53,763 nucleotides of DNA from Deltaproteobacteria bacterium (GCA_021778115.1 JAJYCS010000006.1:1-53763), one strand, 5' to 3'; positions 1 through 8,788 are shown, counted from the stretch's first letter. The notes: generated from the letters alone by a model not told the origin. Numbers and translations are program-made.

Positions 1-1
1 C

Positions 2-1093
2 GGCACCCAGTCGCTGCACACCAACGCCCTGGACGAGGCGATCGCCCTCCCCACCGACCACTCGGCCCGCATCGCCCGCAACACCCAGCTGGTGATCCAG
101 GAGGAGACCGGTATCACCAAGGTGGTGGACCCGCTGGCCGGCTCCTACTATCTGGAGTCGCTGACCGCCGCGCTGATCGAGGAGGGACGTAAGCTGATCG
201 CCGAGATCGACGCCCTGGGCGGTATGACCAAGGCGATCGAATCCGGCATGCCCAAGCTGAAGATCGAGGAGTCGGCGGCCCGCAAGCAGGCCCGCATCGA
301 CCGCGGCCTGGATGTGATCGTGGGGGTCAACAAGTACCGGCTTGCGGACGAGACCCAGATCGAGGTGCTGGACATCGATAACACCGCGGTGCGGGAGGCC
401 CAGATCGCCCGCCTGAAGAAGCTGCGTAGTGAGCGGAACGAAGCCGATTGTCAGGCCGCGCTGGCAGCTATCACCACGGTGGCCGAGACCGGCCAGGGCA
501 ACCTGCTGGCGGCCTGCGTCGAGGCTGCCCGCAAGCGGGCCTCCGTCGGCGAGATGTCCGACGCCATGGAAAAGGTGTTCGGTCGCCACAAGGCCGAGAT
601 CAAACTGGTAGCGGGGGTATACGGCAAGGTGTTCGAGGATAATGACGATTTTGCAGCCCTGAAGAAGGAGGTCGATGCCTTTGCCGAGCACGAAGGGCGG
701 CGGCCACGCATCCTGATCGCCAAAATGGGCCAGGACGGCCATGACCGTGGGGCCAAGGTGATCGCCACCGCCTTTGCCGATGTCGGCTTTGATGTGGATA
801 TGGGACCGCTGTTCCAGACCCCGGACGAGACTGCCAAGATGGCGGTGGAGAACGACGTGCATGTGATCGGCGTCTCCAGCCTGGCGGCCGGCCACAAGAC
901 CCTGGTGCCGCAACTGGTGGCCGAACTGCAGAACCTGGGGGCCGACGACATCATCGTGGTCTGTGGCGGCGTCATCCCGCGGCAGGACTACGACGAGCTG
1001 TACCAGGCCGGCGCGGCCTGCATCTTCGGACCGGGCACCCCGGTCACCGCCTCGGCTCGCGAGACCCTGGCGGCGATCAAGAAGGGCAAGTAG
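2..1093 (+). CDS. Methylmalonyl-CoA mutase, C-terminal part (truncated by window start)
   Basis: Adenosylcobalamin-dependent interconversion of methylmalonyl-CoA and succinyl-CoA in the cytoplasm. The frame is open from base 2, and the residues before the first GTG (LHTNALDEA, then the [10 protein letters not shown] stretch) are typical mutase TIM-barrel sequence, so the gene starts outside the window. The last ~135 residues form the B12-binding domain, with the cobalamin-ligand motif GQDGHDRG and the downstream [10 protein letters not shown]-like and GGVIP segments. The gene is followed 6 bp later by the MeaB GTPase and then by the epimerase, the usual propionyl-CoA/succinyl-CoA module. Family assignment is very secure. 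Whether it is a single-chain or a two-subunit enzyme cannot be told from this fragment. Confidence 0.97.
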   Translation, partial: GTQSLHTNALDEAIALPTDHSARIARNTQLVIQEETGITKVVDPLAGSYYLESLTAALIEEGRKLIAEIDALGGMTKAIESGMPKLKIEESAARKQARIDRGLDVIVGVNKYRLADETQIEVLDIDNTAVREAQIARLKKLRSERNEADCQAALAAITTVAETGQGNLLAACVEAARKRASVGEMSDAMEKVFGRHKAEIKLVAGVYGKVFEDNDDFAALKKEVDAFAEHEGRRPRILIAKMGQDGHDRGAKVIATAFADVGFDVDMGPLFQTPDETAKMAVENDVHVIGVSSLAAGHKTLVPQLVAELQNLGADDIIVVCGGVIPRQDYDELYQAGAACIFGPGTPVTASARETLAAIKKGK

Positions 1094-1099
1094 CGGGCG

Positions 1100-2068
1100 A
1101 TGGAGCTGCAGGCGTTAGCCGACAGGATCAGGGAGGGGCATATCCGTGCCATCGGCAAGGGTATCACCCTGATCGAGAGCAGGAAACCGGAACATGCCGA
1201 AAAGGCGGCACAGTTGCTGGATCTGCTGCTGCCATACAGTGGCAACAGTTTACGCATCGGCATCACCGGCGTGCCGGGGGTGGGTAAGAGCACCTTCATC
1301 GAGGCCTTCGGCTCCCACCTGACTGGGCAGGGGCACAAGGTGGCGGTGCTGGCGGTGGACCCCTCCTCCCAGATCACCGGCGGCAGCATCCTGGGGGACA
1401 AGACCCGGATGGAGGAGCTGTCCCGCAACCCGAACGCCTTCATCCGTCCCTCGCCGGCCGGCGAGACCTTGGGCGGCGTGGCCCGCCGTACCCGCGAGAC
1501 CATGCTCCTCTGCGAGGCGGCCGGCTATGACGTGGTGATCATCGAGACGGTCGGGGTGGGGCAGTCCGAGACCACCGTGGCCTCAATGGTGGACTTCTTC
1601 ATGCTGCTGCAACTGGCCACCGCCGGTGACGAACTGCAGGGGATCAAGAAGGGGGTCATGGAGCTGGCCGACGCCATCGTCATCAACAAGGCCGACATCG
1701 ACCGGACCAAGACCGAGCTGGCCCGGCGGCAGTACGAAAACGCCCTGCATATCCTGCGCCCCAAAAGCAGAAACTGGACCGTGCCGGTCATGGCGGTCAG
1801 CGCCCTGCAGCAGGAAGGGGTGGCCGAGGTCTGGCAGATGCTGGTCCGCTTTCGCGCGGCGATGCAGGGATCGGGCGAGTTTGACGAGACCCGCCGCAGT
1901 CAGTCGGTGGACTGGATGTGGGCGCTCCTGATGGACGACCTGAAGCAGCTCTTCCTGCATCATCCGGATGTCACGGGGGTCTTTCCGCAACTGCAGGAGG
2001 CGGTTTCCTGCGGTATCACCACACCGGCGGCGGCCTCGCGGCGGTTGCTGGATATCTTCAGAAGATAG
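1100..2068 (+). CDS. meaB: Methylmalonyl-CoA mutase-associated GTPase MeaB (ArgK family)
   Basis: G3E-type GTPase that chaperones methylmalonyl-CoA mutase by gating cobalamin delivery and protecting the enzyme from inactivation. The 322-residue protein has a P-loop GVPGVGKST near residue 57, an AVDPSS switch segment, an ETVGVGQSE Walker B region and the NKAD guanine-specificity motif near residue 197. Length and motif order match the family. It starts 6 bp after the mutase stop and ends 13 bp before the epimerase, so the three genes are probably one transcript. Older databases call this family an arginine/ornithine transport ATPase; the context makes that reading unlikely. Confidence 0.96.
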   Translation: MELQALADRIREGHIRAIGKGITLIESRKPEHAEKAAQLLDLLLPYSGNSLRIGITGVPGVGKSTFIEAFGSHLTGQGHKVAVLAVDPSSQITGGSILGDKTRMEELSRNPNAFIRPSPAGETLGGVARRTRETMLLCEAAGYDVVIIETVGVGQSETTVASMVDFFMLLQLATAGDELQGIKKGVMELADAIVINKADIDRTKTELARRQYENALHILRPKSRNWTVPVMAVSALQQEGVAEVWQMLVRFRAAMQGSGEFDETRRSQSVDWMWALLMDDLKQLFLHHPDVTGVFPQLQEAVSCGITTPAAASRRLLDIFRR

Positions 2069-2081
2069 GAGTTGGGGCAAA

Positions 2082-2486
2082 ATGTTACACAACCTTAACC
2101 ATATCGGCATAGCCGTGCAATCTTTGGAGGCCAGTATCCCCTTTTACCGCGATGCCCTCACCCTCCCCCTTGCGGGGATTGAGGAGGTGCCGGACCAGCA
2201 GGTGCGGGTGGCCATGCTGCAGGTGGGGGAGTCGAAGATCGAGCTCCTGGAACCCAGCTCGCCGGACAGTCCCATCGCCCGGTTTCTGGAAAAGAACGGT
2301 CCCGGTATCCATCACATCGCCTACGAGGTGTCCGATATCGCGGCCGCCATCGCCCATCTGAAGGGGCAAGGTGTGCGGATGATCGACGATACCCCTCGAA
2401 ACGGCGCCCATGGTGCCAGGATCGCCTTCCTCCACCCCAAGAGCTCCGGCGGGGTATTGACCGAACTGTGCCAGCCGGGGCATTGA
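2082..2486 (+). CDS. mce: Methylmalonyl-CoA epimerase
   Basis: Epimerises (2S)- and (2R)-methylmalonyl-CoA, the step linking propionyl-CoA carboxylation to the mutase. The start ATG at 2082 has an AGGAG about ten bases upstream. An open upstream extension in the same frame lies inside meaB and is not needed. The 134-residue protein begins with HIGIAV (a metal-ligand His) and contains GIHHIAYEV (second His) and a terminal GVLTELCQ (Glu ligand), the vicinal-oxygen-chelate pattern of this enzyme. Third gene of the mutase-meaB-epimerase run. Confidence 0.94.
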   Translation: MLHNLNHIGIAVQSLEASIPFYRDALTLPLAGIEEVPDQQVRVAMLQVGESKIELLEPSSPDSPIARFLEKNGPGIHHIAYEVSDIAAAIAHLKGQGVRMIDDTPRNGAHGARIAFLHPKSSGGVLTELCQPGH

Positions 2487-2535
2487 TCGCCCTGGTCGTG
2501 CGGCGTCGAAAAACATAAAATACAGTTTTATTTTA

Positions 2536-2564
2536 TTGACAGAAAACTCGACCTTGTGTAAACA
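2536..2564 (+). promoter_or_regulatory. Candidate sigma-70 promoter upstream of the lipoprotein gene
   Basis: TTGACA at 2536-2541, 17 bp spacer, TAAACA at 2559-2564. The -35 is perfect, the -10 weak. It lies in an AT-rich 130-bp gap after the epimerase gene and about 55 bp before the next start codon. Inference from sequence only. Confidence 0.45.
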
Positions 2565-2617
2565 TTCAGGCAAAATAAGCATCCCCGGTTATAGCAACCG
2601 ATGAAATGAGGATCTGC

Positions 2618-3607
2618 ATGCCACGTGCGTACCACCTGCTAACCCTGCCGCTCCTGGCGCTCTGCGCAGCCTGCGCCGCCGCCCCGGTGACCCCCCCCTC
2701 CTCCTCCGGCAACGGCCAGGATGAGTATGTCGAGGTCCCCAACCCGCAGATGACCTCTGCCCCCTCGGCCCCCGCCACCATCTGGGTGCCGAAGAAATCC
2801 CTCGATTCCTGGATACCCACCGGCGGGCAACTGGCCCGCAAAGGCTTCGACGCCGCCAAGGCCGGTCTTGGCTACGGCTCTGCCGCTGCCGGTCAGGCCG
2901 CTGCCCCCCCTGCCGCCCCCGCTGCTGGTGCATCCCAGGCCGTTCCGGCGGCTGCCGCCGTGCAGCAGGGGCTTTCCTGGCGCGTGGCCCTCATCGCCCC
3001 GGCTGCGGCCCGACAGGTGGCGGTGGCCTTTGCCTCCCATCTGGCAGGACGTCCTTCCCTGGTGGTTGATCCCCTCACCGGCCTGGAGCCGCCGGCCGAT
3101 CCAGCCGCCCAAGCCGGCATGGGGAACCGGCTCTTTGCCGAGAACGGCGTACAGGGGGCCCTGCTGCTCCAGGCCCCCGATGGGGTAAAGCCGGGGGCGG
3201 TGATCTCCGTGGCGCTCCTGGACACCCTGGGTAACACCATGGTCAAGACCGAGCAGGTGGTGGTGGGGACCGGCGATAACGGTGCCGCCGCAGCCCTGGC
3301 CGATCTGGCCGCACGGGTCGCCGCCGATGTCCCCCTGATCCCCTGGTTCGCCCGGGTGGTGCAGGTGGAGGGGGATCGTCTCTACATCAACGCCGGTCAT
3401 CAGACCGGTCTGAACATGGGTCAACAGCTTGCCCTCTATCAGGGTGGTCAGCTGGTGCCGGGGCTCGGGTTCGACCCCGGCGCGCCGGTGGCCCACGTGG
3501 TGGTCGCTGGCTTCTTCGGCGCCAAAGGTGCGGTCTGCCGGGTCACCGGTGTCGCTGTCCGCCCCGGCGCCCTGGTGGCGCCGCTGCCGGGGGGTACCCG
3601 GCCATAA
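2618..3607 (+). CDS. Putative lipoprotein with FlgT C-terminal-like domain
   Basis: Unrecognised envelope protein of about 329 residues. ATG 2618 is chosen over ATG 2606 because GAGG sits six bases upstream of it. The N-terminus MPRAYHLLTLPLLALCAAC looks like a lipoprotein signal with a lipobox-type LCAAC. An Ala/Pro-rich region (residues ~75-120) follows, then a predicted alpha/beta region. The last ~80 residues (LYINAGHQTGLNMGQQLALY...) resemble the C-terminal beta domain of the flagellar outer-membrane protein FlgT and related envelope proteins. No flagellar genes are nearby, so the role is unknown. Domain resemblance is by eye only. Confidence 0.6.
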   Translation: MPRAYHLLTLPLLALCAACAAAPVTPPSSSGNGQDEYVEVPNPQMTSAPSAPATIWVPKKSLDSWIPTGGQLARKGFDAAKAGLGYGSAAAGQAAAPPAAPAAGASQAVPAAAAVQQGLSWRVALIAPAAARQVAVAFASHLAGRPSLVVDPLTGLEPPADPAAQAGMGNRLFAENGVQGALLLQAPDGVKPGAVISVALLDTLGNTMVKTEQVVVGTGDNGAAAALADLAARVAADVPLIPWFARVVQVEGDRLYINAGHQTGLNMGQQLALYQGGQLVPGLGFDPGAPVAHVVVAGFFGAKGAVCRVTGVAVRPGALVAPLPGGTRP

Positions 3608-3784
3608 CGAGGCATGACGCGGTATTTTGCATATATCCCGGATGAAAGGAGGTGCGGCCGTTCGCAACCTATGAGTATTCTGAAGCGGTAGATGCGCCTG
3701 ACCAGGCAGTATCGTTACATCCTGAAGCATGAGTCTGCAGTGTGGAACAAAATTCAATTCATGTCACAGAAGGAGGAGTTCGCG

Positions 3785-5032
3785 ATGAAAAAACAGGTAA
3801 AATACGGTATGGCAGCAGCGGCGTTGTTGATGATGGCGGTCCCGGCCCACGCCGATGAATCGGTGATGAGCAAGTTTCACGTCGACTTCTATGGCTTCAT
3901 CAAGGGTGAGTACGCCTATAACGCCCGTAACCTGGGTAATACCTCTCCTGCCATGAGTAACAACAAGACGGCTCCGGCAACAGCCGGACTCGCCGACCAA
4001 TCGGTCCTGACCGCCCGCCAGTCCCGGTTCGGGTTCAAGGTGACCGGCCCCACCCTCCTGGGTGGCGGCAAGACCAGCGCCCTGTTGGAGGCCGACTTCT
4101 ACGGCGCCAACAACGGCAACGAATCCCCCACCCTGCGGATGCGTCAGGCCTGGGGCGCCATCGATTGGTCCTCCACCCAGCTGCTGTTCGGTCAGGCATA
4201 CGATACCTTCGGCCCCTACATCAAGCCGACCATCGACTTCGGGGCCGGCGCCACCACCGGCGCCCCCAACAACCCCCGGGTCCCGATGTTCCGCCTGACC
4301 CAGAAGGTGGACATCAACCGGGACAACCAGCTCTCCTTCGTGGTGGCCCTGCAGAACCCCTCCCAGGATAGCGGTACCGATTTAGGTGGCGTACCAGCAG
4401 CCGTTGCCCCGGCAACAGGCAACTTTAACTCCGCCGTAAACGTTGCCGGCCAGATCAACTTCACCAGCAAGGCCCTGGGTGTGGCCCCCGGCTATATGGG
4501 GATGGGTATGAAGCCGTTGACCCTGGGGCTGTTCGGGCTCTACGGCAACCAGAAAGTAAAAGCAACAGTAACCAAGCAGCTTGACTCCTACGGCTCCGGT
4601 ATCTACGCCTATGTGCCGATCCTCCGCTCCCAGGACGGTAAGGGCCGGGCAATGTCCTTGGCATTTGAAGGGCAGGGGTACCTGGCCACTGATATGGCTT
4701 GGAGTGGCGCCACCGCCTCCGCCGGCGTGGTGACCGCCACCGATGCCCAGGAGCGCAAAGGGTTCGGCCTGGCCGGCAGCTTCACCTTCTACCCCACCCA
4801 GGACCTGGGCTTAAACCTGGGCTACGGCCGCCGCGGCGTGATCAACCCCGGCAAGTATGCTGCTACTAACGAGCTGTACAACCAGGAACTGTTCGCCAAC
4901 CTGACCTACGACCTGAACGCCGCCGTGCGGGTTGGGGCCGAGTTCCAGCATATGGATACCCAGTATAAAGGCGCCCCGAACTATATGGGGATCAACAACA
5001 TCGGTCGTCTGGCCTTCTACTACTTCTTCTAG
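3785..5032 (+). CDS. Outer-membrane porin
   Basis: Predicted beta-barrel porin, 415 residues. The start at ATG 3785 is preceded at six bases by a strong AAGGAGGAG, and MKKQVKYGMAAAALLMMAVPAHA is a good signal peptide ending at an AHA cleavage site. The mature part opens with a VDFYGFIKGEYAYN strand, carries alternating aromatic/Gly-rich strands with Asn- and Thr-rich loops, and ends in FYYFF, a C-terminal Phe as expected for BAM recognition. Overall character resembles DcaP/trimeric-porin-like families of proteobacteria. The substrate is unknown. It is a single-gene unit ending at the strong terminator at 5060. Confidence 0.8.
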   Translation: MKKQVKYGMAAAALLMMAVPAHADESVMSKFHVDFYGFIKGEYAYNARNLGNTSPAMSNNKTAPATAGLADQSVLTARQSRFGFKVTGPTLLGGGKTSALLEADFYGANNGNESPTLRMRQAWGAIDWSSTQLLFGQAYDTFGPYIKPTIDFGAGATTGAPNNPRVPMFRLTQKVDINRDNQLSFVVALQNPSQDSGTDLGGVPAAVAPATGNFNSAVNVAGQINFTSKALGVAPGYMGMGMKPLTLGLFGLYGNQKVKATVTKQLDSYGSGIYAYVPILRSQDGKGRAMSLAFEGQGYLATDMAWSGATASAGVVTATDAQERKGFGLAGSFTFYPTQDLGLNLGYGRRGVINPGKYAATNELYNQELFANLTYDLNAAVRVGAEFQHMDTQYKGAPNYMGINNIGRLAFYYFF

Positions 5033-5059
5033 GCCTCTGCGGCAACCGGCAGTACCAAA

Positions 5060-5091
5060 GGCGGCACGGGGAACCGTGCCGCCTTTTTTTT
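5060..5091 (+). terminator. Rho-independent terminator of the porin gene
   Basis: Perfect 10-bp stem GGCGGCACGG / CCGTGCCGCC with a GGAA tetraloop followed by eight T residues, 27 bp after the porin stop. This is the strongest intrinsic terminator in the window. Confidence 0.95.
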
Positions 5092-5174
5092 GACAGCTGC
5101 CGGGGGATATGGCATACTCCCCCGGCTTTTATCGTTCACCCGGTCTACCGCAGCCCAAGTTGCGGGGAGGGATC

Positions 5175-5582
5175 ATGAGACAGCTGTTGTTGCTTGTACT
5201 GCTGCTGGCCCCGCTGTCCGTGTCGGCGGCCGCAGCGCAACCGGTGCGGGTCTACCTGGAACCACTCGGGGTGGCAAGCCAGGCGGCGACCGATCAGTCC
5301 ACCGCCTCGTTGCGTGCCGTTGTGGCTGCCCGCCTGGCAAAGGACGGTCTGCAGCTGGTTGCTACCCCGGCCCAGGCCCAGTGCCGGGTCAACGGCACCT
5401 TTGTGCAGGTGGGGAACCAGTACGCCATGGATCTGTACGCACGCTCTGCCGCAGGTGAGGGGGTGGCCCGGCAGCTGGTCCAGGGGACCGGCGGCCTGGC
5501 GCAACTGACCGTGGCTGCCACCGCCGTCACCGATAAGCTGGCTGCTGCCCTGGCGGCGCAACCGTTCACAAAGGGGGAGTGA
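5175..5582 (+). CDS. Small exported protein of unknown function
   Basis: 135 residues. ATG 5175 follows GGGGAGG at four bases, and MRQLLLLVLLLAPLSVSAAAA is a clear signal peptide. The mature part (VRVYLEPLGVASQ..., ...LRAVVAARLAKDGLQLV..., CRVNGTFVQVGNQYAMDLYAR...) has the alternating helix/strand pattern of small CsgG/TolB-N-like envelope domains that begin 'V-x-L-x-P', but I cannot name the family. It ends just before hisZ, whose initiation region it overlaps or abuts, so translational coupling is likely. No partner is evident. Confidence 0.7.
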   Translation: MRQLLLLVLLLAPLSVSAAAAQPVRVYLEPLGVASQAATDQSTASLRAVVAARLAKDGLQLVATPAQAQCRVNGTFVQVGNQYAMDLYARSAAGEGVARQLVQGTGGLAQLTVAATAVTDKLAAALAAQPFTKGE

Positions 5583-5625
5583 CACCCTGCGCCGAGATCC
5601 CGTTGATACCGGGCTTCCCCGCGGG

Positions 5626-6888
5626 GTGGCCGATTACCTGCCGGCCCGGGCAGCCGCCATTGCCGCCGTGGAGGCCCAGCTCCTGCGGGTGGCCGAGGCC
5701 TGGGGCTTCCAGCGGATCATCCCGCCGGCCCTGGAGTTTGAGGAGGTGCTGGCCGGCGGCATGGGGGAAGGGCTGCGCAGCCGCACCTTCCGGTTTGACG
5801 ACTGGCAGTCGGGCCGTATGCTGGCCATCCCCCCCGACATCACCCCCCAGATCGCCCGCATTGTCGCCACCCGCCTGAAGGATCGTCCCCTCCCCCACCG
5901 GATCTGTTACAGCGGCCGGGTGTTGCGTCATGCCGAGCTGCAATCGGGGCGGAGCCGCGAGATCTTTCAGACCGGGGTGGAGCTGATCGGCCTGGATTCC
6001 CCCGAGGCCGATGCCGAGATGGTGGCCATGGCGGTTGAGGTGATGCAGGGGCTTGGCGTGGGGGAGTTCACGGTGGACCTGGGGCAGGTGGCCTTTTGCC
6101 GCGGCGTGTTCGACGCCTGCGGCCTCTCGGGTGAGCCGCTGCAGCGCCTGAAAGAGGCGGTGGCCCGCAAGGATGCCTCGGCCGTGGCGCGCATCACGGC
6201 CGGCCATCCTCTGTCCAACCAGAGCTGTGCGGAACTTTTGGCCCTTCCCCGCCTGTTTGGCGGCAGAGAGGTGCTGGCTACGGCAGCCCGGGTGGTCACC
6301 AACGACTGTTCGCGCCGCGCCCTGGAGAATCTGCAGCAGGTGCTGGCCATCCTGGATTTGCACGGGGTCGCCCGCTACCTGACCTTCGACCTCGGTGAGA
6401 CGCGGGGCCTTGATTATCACACCGGCCTGACTTTTGAGGGATTTGCCCCCGGCATCGGCGAGGCCCTGTTCAGCGGCGGCCGGTACGATGGTCTGACCGC
6501 CCGGTATGGACTCCCCGCCGCTGCCACCGGTTTTACCTGCAACGTGTTGCCGCTGGTGGAGGCCTTTGGGGAACGGGCCAGCGGACTGACCGAACCGCGC
6601 CGGGACCTTTTGTTGTTCAACCAGCGGGAGGACCGTCAGGAGGCACTGACCATCGCCAGATTACTGCGGGGGCAGGGGCTGACCGTGGCGCGGGATATTA
6701 TCCGCCGCGATCTCGCCAGTTCCCTTGAGTATGCCCGCCAGACCGGCATCCGCTGCATGCTGGTCATCGACCAACCGGAGCAGGGTTACCTGCTGGTGCG
6801 CAGCAGCGACGGCCACCAGACTACCATCACCAGAGACCAGCTGCTGCAGGAGGGATTCCTGGCGCAGCATGACCTGATTCAGGAGTGA
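5626..6888 (+). CDS. hisZ: ATP phosphoribosyltransferase regulatory subunit HisZ
   Basis: Histidyl-tRNA-synthetase paralogue that activates and confers histidine feedback on short-form HisG. The class II synthetase-like core is clear: RIIPPALEFE, QTGVELIG, LDYHTGLTFEGF and SGGRYDGL, with a shortened C-terminus and 420 residues from GTG 5626. That GTG encodes the Val of the conserved LPRGVADYLP N-terminal motif, so the true start is probably upstream. The frame is open back to 5509 but holds no ATG, GTG or TTG. A CTG at 5587, seven bases after GGGGGAG, is the best candidate and would give about 433 residues. It ends 5 bp before purA. Confidence 0.9.
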   Translation: MADYLPARAAAIAAVEAQLLRVAEAWGFQRIIPPALEFEEVLAGGMGEGLRSRTFRFDDWQSGRMLAIPPDITPQIARIVATRLKDRPLPHRICYSGRVLRHAELQSGRSREIFQTGVELIGLDSPEADAEMVAMAVEVMQGLGVGEFTVDLGQVAFCRGVFDACGLSGEPLQRLKEAVARKDASAVARITAGHPLSNQSCAELLALPRLFGGREVLATAARVVTNDCSRRALENLQQVLAILDLHGVARYLTFDLGETRGLDYHTGLTFEGFAPGIGEALFSGGRYDGLTARYGLPAAATGFTCNVLPLVEAFGERASGLTEPRRDLLLFNQREDRQEALTIARLLRGQGLTVARDIIRRDLASSLEYARQTGIRCMLVIDQPEQGYLLVRSSDGHQTTITRDQLLQEGFLAQHDLIQE

Positions 6889-6893
6889 GATTT

Positions 6894-8186
6894 ATGGCAA
6901 ACGTTGTTGTAGTGGGGGCCCAGTGGGGCGATGAGGGTAAAGGCAAGGTTGTTGATATCTATACCGAGTATGCGGATGAGATCGTCCGCTACCAGGGGGG
7001 GAACAACGCCGGCCATACCCTGGTGGTGGGGGATGAAAAGGTGGTGTTGCACCTGATCCCCTCCGGTGTGCTCCATGCCGGCAAGCGGTGCGTGATCGGT
7101 AACGGCGTGGTGCTGGATCCCGAGGTCTTCATCATGGAGGTGAAGCGTCTGCAGGCCGCCGGACGGCTGCAGGACGACAGTACGCTGCTCTTGTCCGAAT
7201 CGCTCCATATCATCATGCCGTACCACAAGGCCCTCGACATCGCCCGTGAGGCGAAGAGCGGCGACCGGAAGATCGGCACCACCGGCCGCGGCATCGGTCC
7301 CTGCTATGAGGACAAGATCGGCCGTCGCGGCATCCGCTTGATGGACCTGCTGGATCCGGTGATCTTCAGCCGCAAGCTGCGCGAAAACCTGGACGACAAG
7401 AACGTCCAGCTGGAGCGGTTGGGGGTGGAGCCGTTGGAGTACAACGCCATCTATCGCGCCTATCAGGATTATGCCGAGATGCTGCAGCGGTATGTGGCCG
7501 ATACCGCCCTGATCCTGGATAACTCCCTGAAGGCCGGCAAAAAGCTCTTGTTCGAGGGGGCCCAGGGCACCCTGCTGGATGTGGACCACGGCACCTATCC
7601 CTATGTCACCTCCTCCTCCACCTGCGCCGGAGGGGCTGCCACCGGTTCCGGTGTCTCACCCCGTGCCATCAACGAGGTGATCGGTATCTCCAAGGCCTAC
7701 GTCACCCGGGTCGGCAGCGGTCCGTTTCCCACCGAACTGCTGGAGGAGACCGGCGAGCAGCTCCGTCAGGTGGGGGGCGAGTTTGGGGCCACCACCGGCA
7801 GACCACGCCGCTGCGGCTGGTTCGACGCCATGGTGGTCCGCTACGCGGTGCGGGTGAACGGCCTGACCGGTATCGCCCTCACCAAGCTGGACGTGTTGTC
7901 CGGCTTCGCAACCATCAAGGTCTGCACTGGCTATCGGTATGCAGGGAAGATGCTGGAAACGCTGCCGGCCAAGCTGGAGACCTTTGAGCGCTGTGAACCG
8001 GTCTACGAGGAGCTGCCCGGCTGGCAGTCGGATATCTCCGCCTGCCGCTCCTTTGATGAACTGCCGGACCAGGCGCGCTCCTATGTCAAGCGTCTGGAGG
8101 AGCTGGTCGGCTGTCCCATCGTGCTGGTCTCTGTGGGGCCGCGGCGTGATCAGACCATCCAGTTGCGCAATCCGTTTGCGGTCTGA
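6894..8186 (+). CDS. purA: Adenylosuccinate synthetase
   Basis: GTP-dependent condensation of IMP and aspartate, first step of AMP synthesis. ATG 6894 has AGGAG eight bases upstream and gives the canonical MANVVVVGAQWGDEGKGK start; an in-frame GTG at 6885 is less likely. At 430 residues the length is standard. Signature segments seen are QWGDEGKGK (P-loop/catalytic Asp), NNAGHT, the GTTGRGIGP loop, the ATTGRPRRCGWFD segment and the terminal SVGPRRDQT. It is translated right after hisZ. The hisZ-purA pairing recurs in related genomes and joins two pathways linked through AICAR/ATP. Confidence 0.98.
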   Translation: MANVVVVGAQWGDEGKGKVVDIYTEYADEIVRYQGGNNAGHTLVVGDEKVVLHLIPSGVLHAGKRCVIGNGVVLDPEVFIMEVKRLQAAGRLQDDSTLLLSESLHIIMPYHKALDIAREAKSGDRKIGTTGRGIGPCYEDKIGRRGIRLMDLLDPVIFSRKLRENLDDKNVQLERLGVEPLEYNAIYRAYQDYAEMLQRYVADTALILDNSLKAGKKLLFEGAQGTLLDVDHGTYPYVTSSSTCAGGAATGSGVSPRAINEVIGISKAYVTRVGSGPFPTELLEETGEQLRQVGGEFGATTGRPRRCGWFDAMVVRYAVRVNGLTGIALTKLDVLSGFATIKVCTGYRYAGKMLETLPAKLETFERCEPVYEELPGWQSDISACRSFDELPDQARSYVKRLEELVGCPIVLVSVGPRRDQTIQLRNPFAV

Positions 8187-8207
8187 TAAAAAGACGTATA
8201 AAAGATA

Positions 8208-8236
8208 TTGACAAACAACGGCATGAATAGTAAAAA
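8208..8236 (+). promoter_or_regulatory. Candidate promoter of the tRNA-Lys/tRNA-Glu unit
   Basis: TTGACA at 8208-8213, 17-bp spacer, TAAAAA at 8231-8236, ending 15 bp before the tRNA-Lys 5' end. Spacing and position are as expected for a strong tRNA promoter. Confidence 0.65.
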
Positions 8237-8251
8237 CGAAATTCCTTGAGC

Positions 8252-8327
8252 GAGCCGCTAGCTCAGATGGTAGAGCACCTGACTTTTAATCAGGTGGTCG
8301 TTGGTTCGATCCCAACGCGGCTCACCA
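8252..8327 (+). tRNA. tRNA-Lys (anticodon UUU)
   Basis: Full cloverleaf: acceptor GAGCCGC pairs with GCGGCTC, D arm GCTC..GAGC, anticodon stem CCTGA/TCAGG with the loop CTTTTAA (TTT at 8285-8287), T arm GTTGG TTCGATC CCAAC, discriminator A and an encoded CCA. 76 nt. Confidence 0.98.
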
Positions 8328-8332
8328 TATGC

Positions 8333-8410
8333 GTCCCCTTCGTCTAGCCCGGCCCAGGACACCGCCCTTTCACGGCGGCGACAGGGGTTCAAATCCCCTA
8401 GGGGACGCCA
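8333..8410 (+). tRNA. tRNA-Glu (anticodon UUC)
   Basis: Acceptor GTCCCCT pairs with AGGGGAC. The anticodon stem CCGCC/GGCGG holds the loop CTTTCAC (TTC at 8369-8371). The T arm is GGGG TTCAAAT CCCC, and discriminator G is followed by an encoded CCA. It starts five bases after tRNA-Lys, so both come from one precursor. The D loop is two bases longer than in the E. coli tRNA. 78 nt. Confidence 0.97.
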
Positions 8411-8440
8411 ATTAATAGTCCGGCATAGTCCGGTTGAGAA

Positions 8441-8472
8441 CAGAAAGCCCTTGAACGTTCAAGGGCTTTCTG
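8441..8472 (+). terminator. Palindromic terminator after the tRNA pair
   Basis: A 32-nt perfect palindrome (arm CAGAAAGCCCTTGAA, then CG centre) starting 30 bp after tRNA-Glu. The following TGTGTTTC is only moderately T-rich. The position fits a tRNA-operon terminator. The preceding spacer also carries the 9-mer ATAGTCCGG twice (8415 and 8425). Confidence 0.75.
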
Positions 8473-8500
8473 TGTTTCAGGCGCGAAAGGGGGAGCAGTG

Positions 8501-8788
8501 GTGAAGATTACCGTGGTGGCCAAGGTGACGGCACGTCCCGATGCCGTGGAGCAGGTGAAGGGAGAGCTGCTGAAGATGGTGGGGCCGACCCGCCAGGAGG
8601 CGGGCTGTCTCGAATATCGTCTGCATCAGGATACCCAGGATCCGGCCCTGTTTCTGTTTTACGAGAGCTGGGCAGACATGGCCGCCCTGGAACGGCATAT
8701 GGCCTCGCCCCATTATCGCCGCTATGTTGCAGCGGTGGGTGATCTGCTAGTGGACAAGGCGGTCCTGAAGCTGTCGGAGATCGCCTGA
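8501..8788 (+). CDS. Antibiotic biosynthesis monooxygenase (ABM/YgiN-like) domain protein
   Basis: About 95 residues, a single ferredoxin-like ABM fold: MVKITVVAKVTARPDAVEQVKGELLKMV, then RQEAGCLEYRLHQD and LFLFYESWADMAALERHMASPHY, matching YgiN-type quinol/cofactor-free oxygenases. Two adjacent GTG codons occur. The second, at 8501, has AGGGGGAG at five bases and is preferred to 8498. The stop overlaps the start of the Nudix gene in TGATG, so the two are translationally coupled. The substrate is unknown. Confidence 0.8.
   Translation: MKITVVAKVTARPDAVEQVKGELLKMVGPTRQEAGCLEYRLHQDTQDPALFLFYESWADMAALERHMASPHYRRYVAAVGDLLVDKAVLKLSEIA

Noticed and set aside
8252-8410. tRNA genes as integration (att) sites
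   Set aside because: No integrase, no repeated tRNA 3' end and ordinary genes on both sides.
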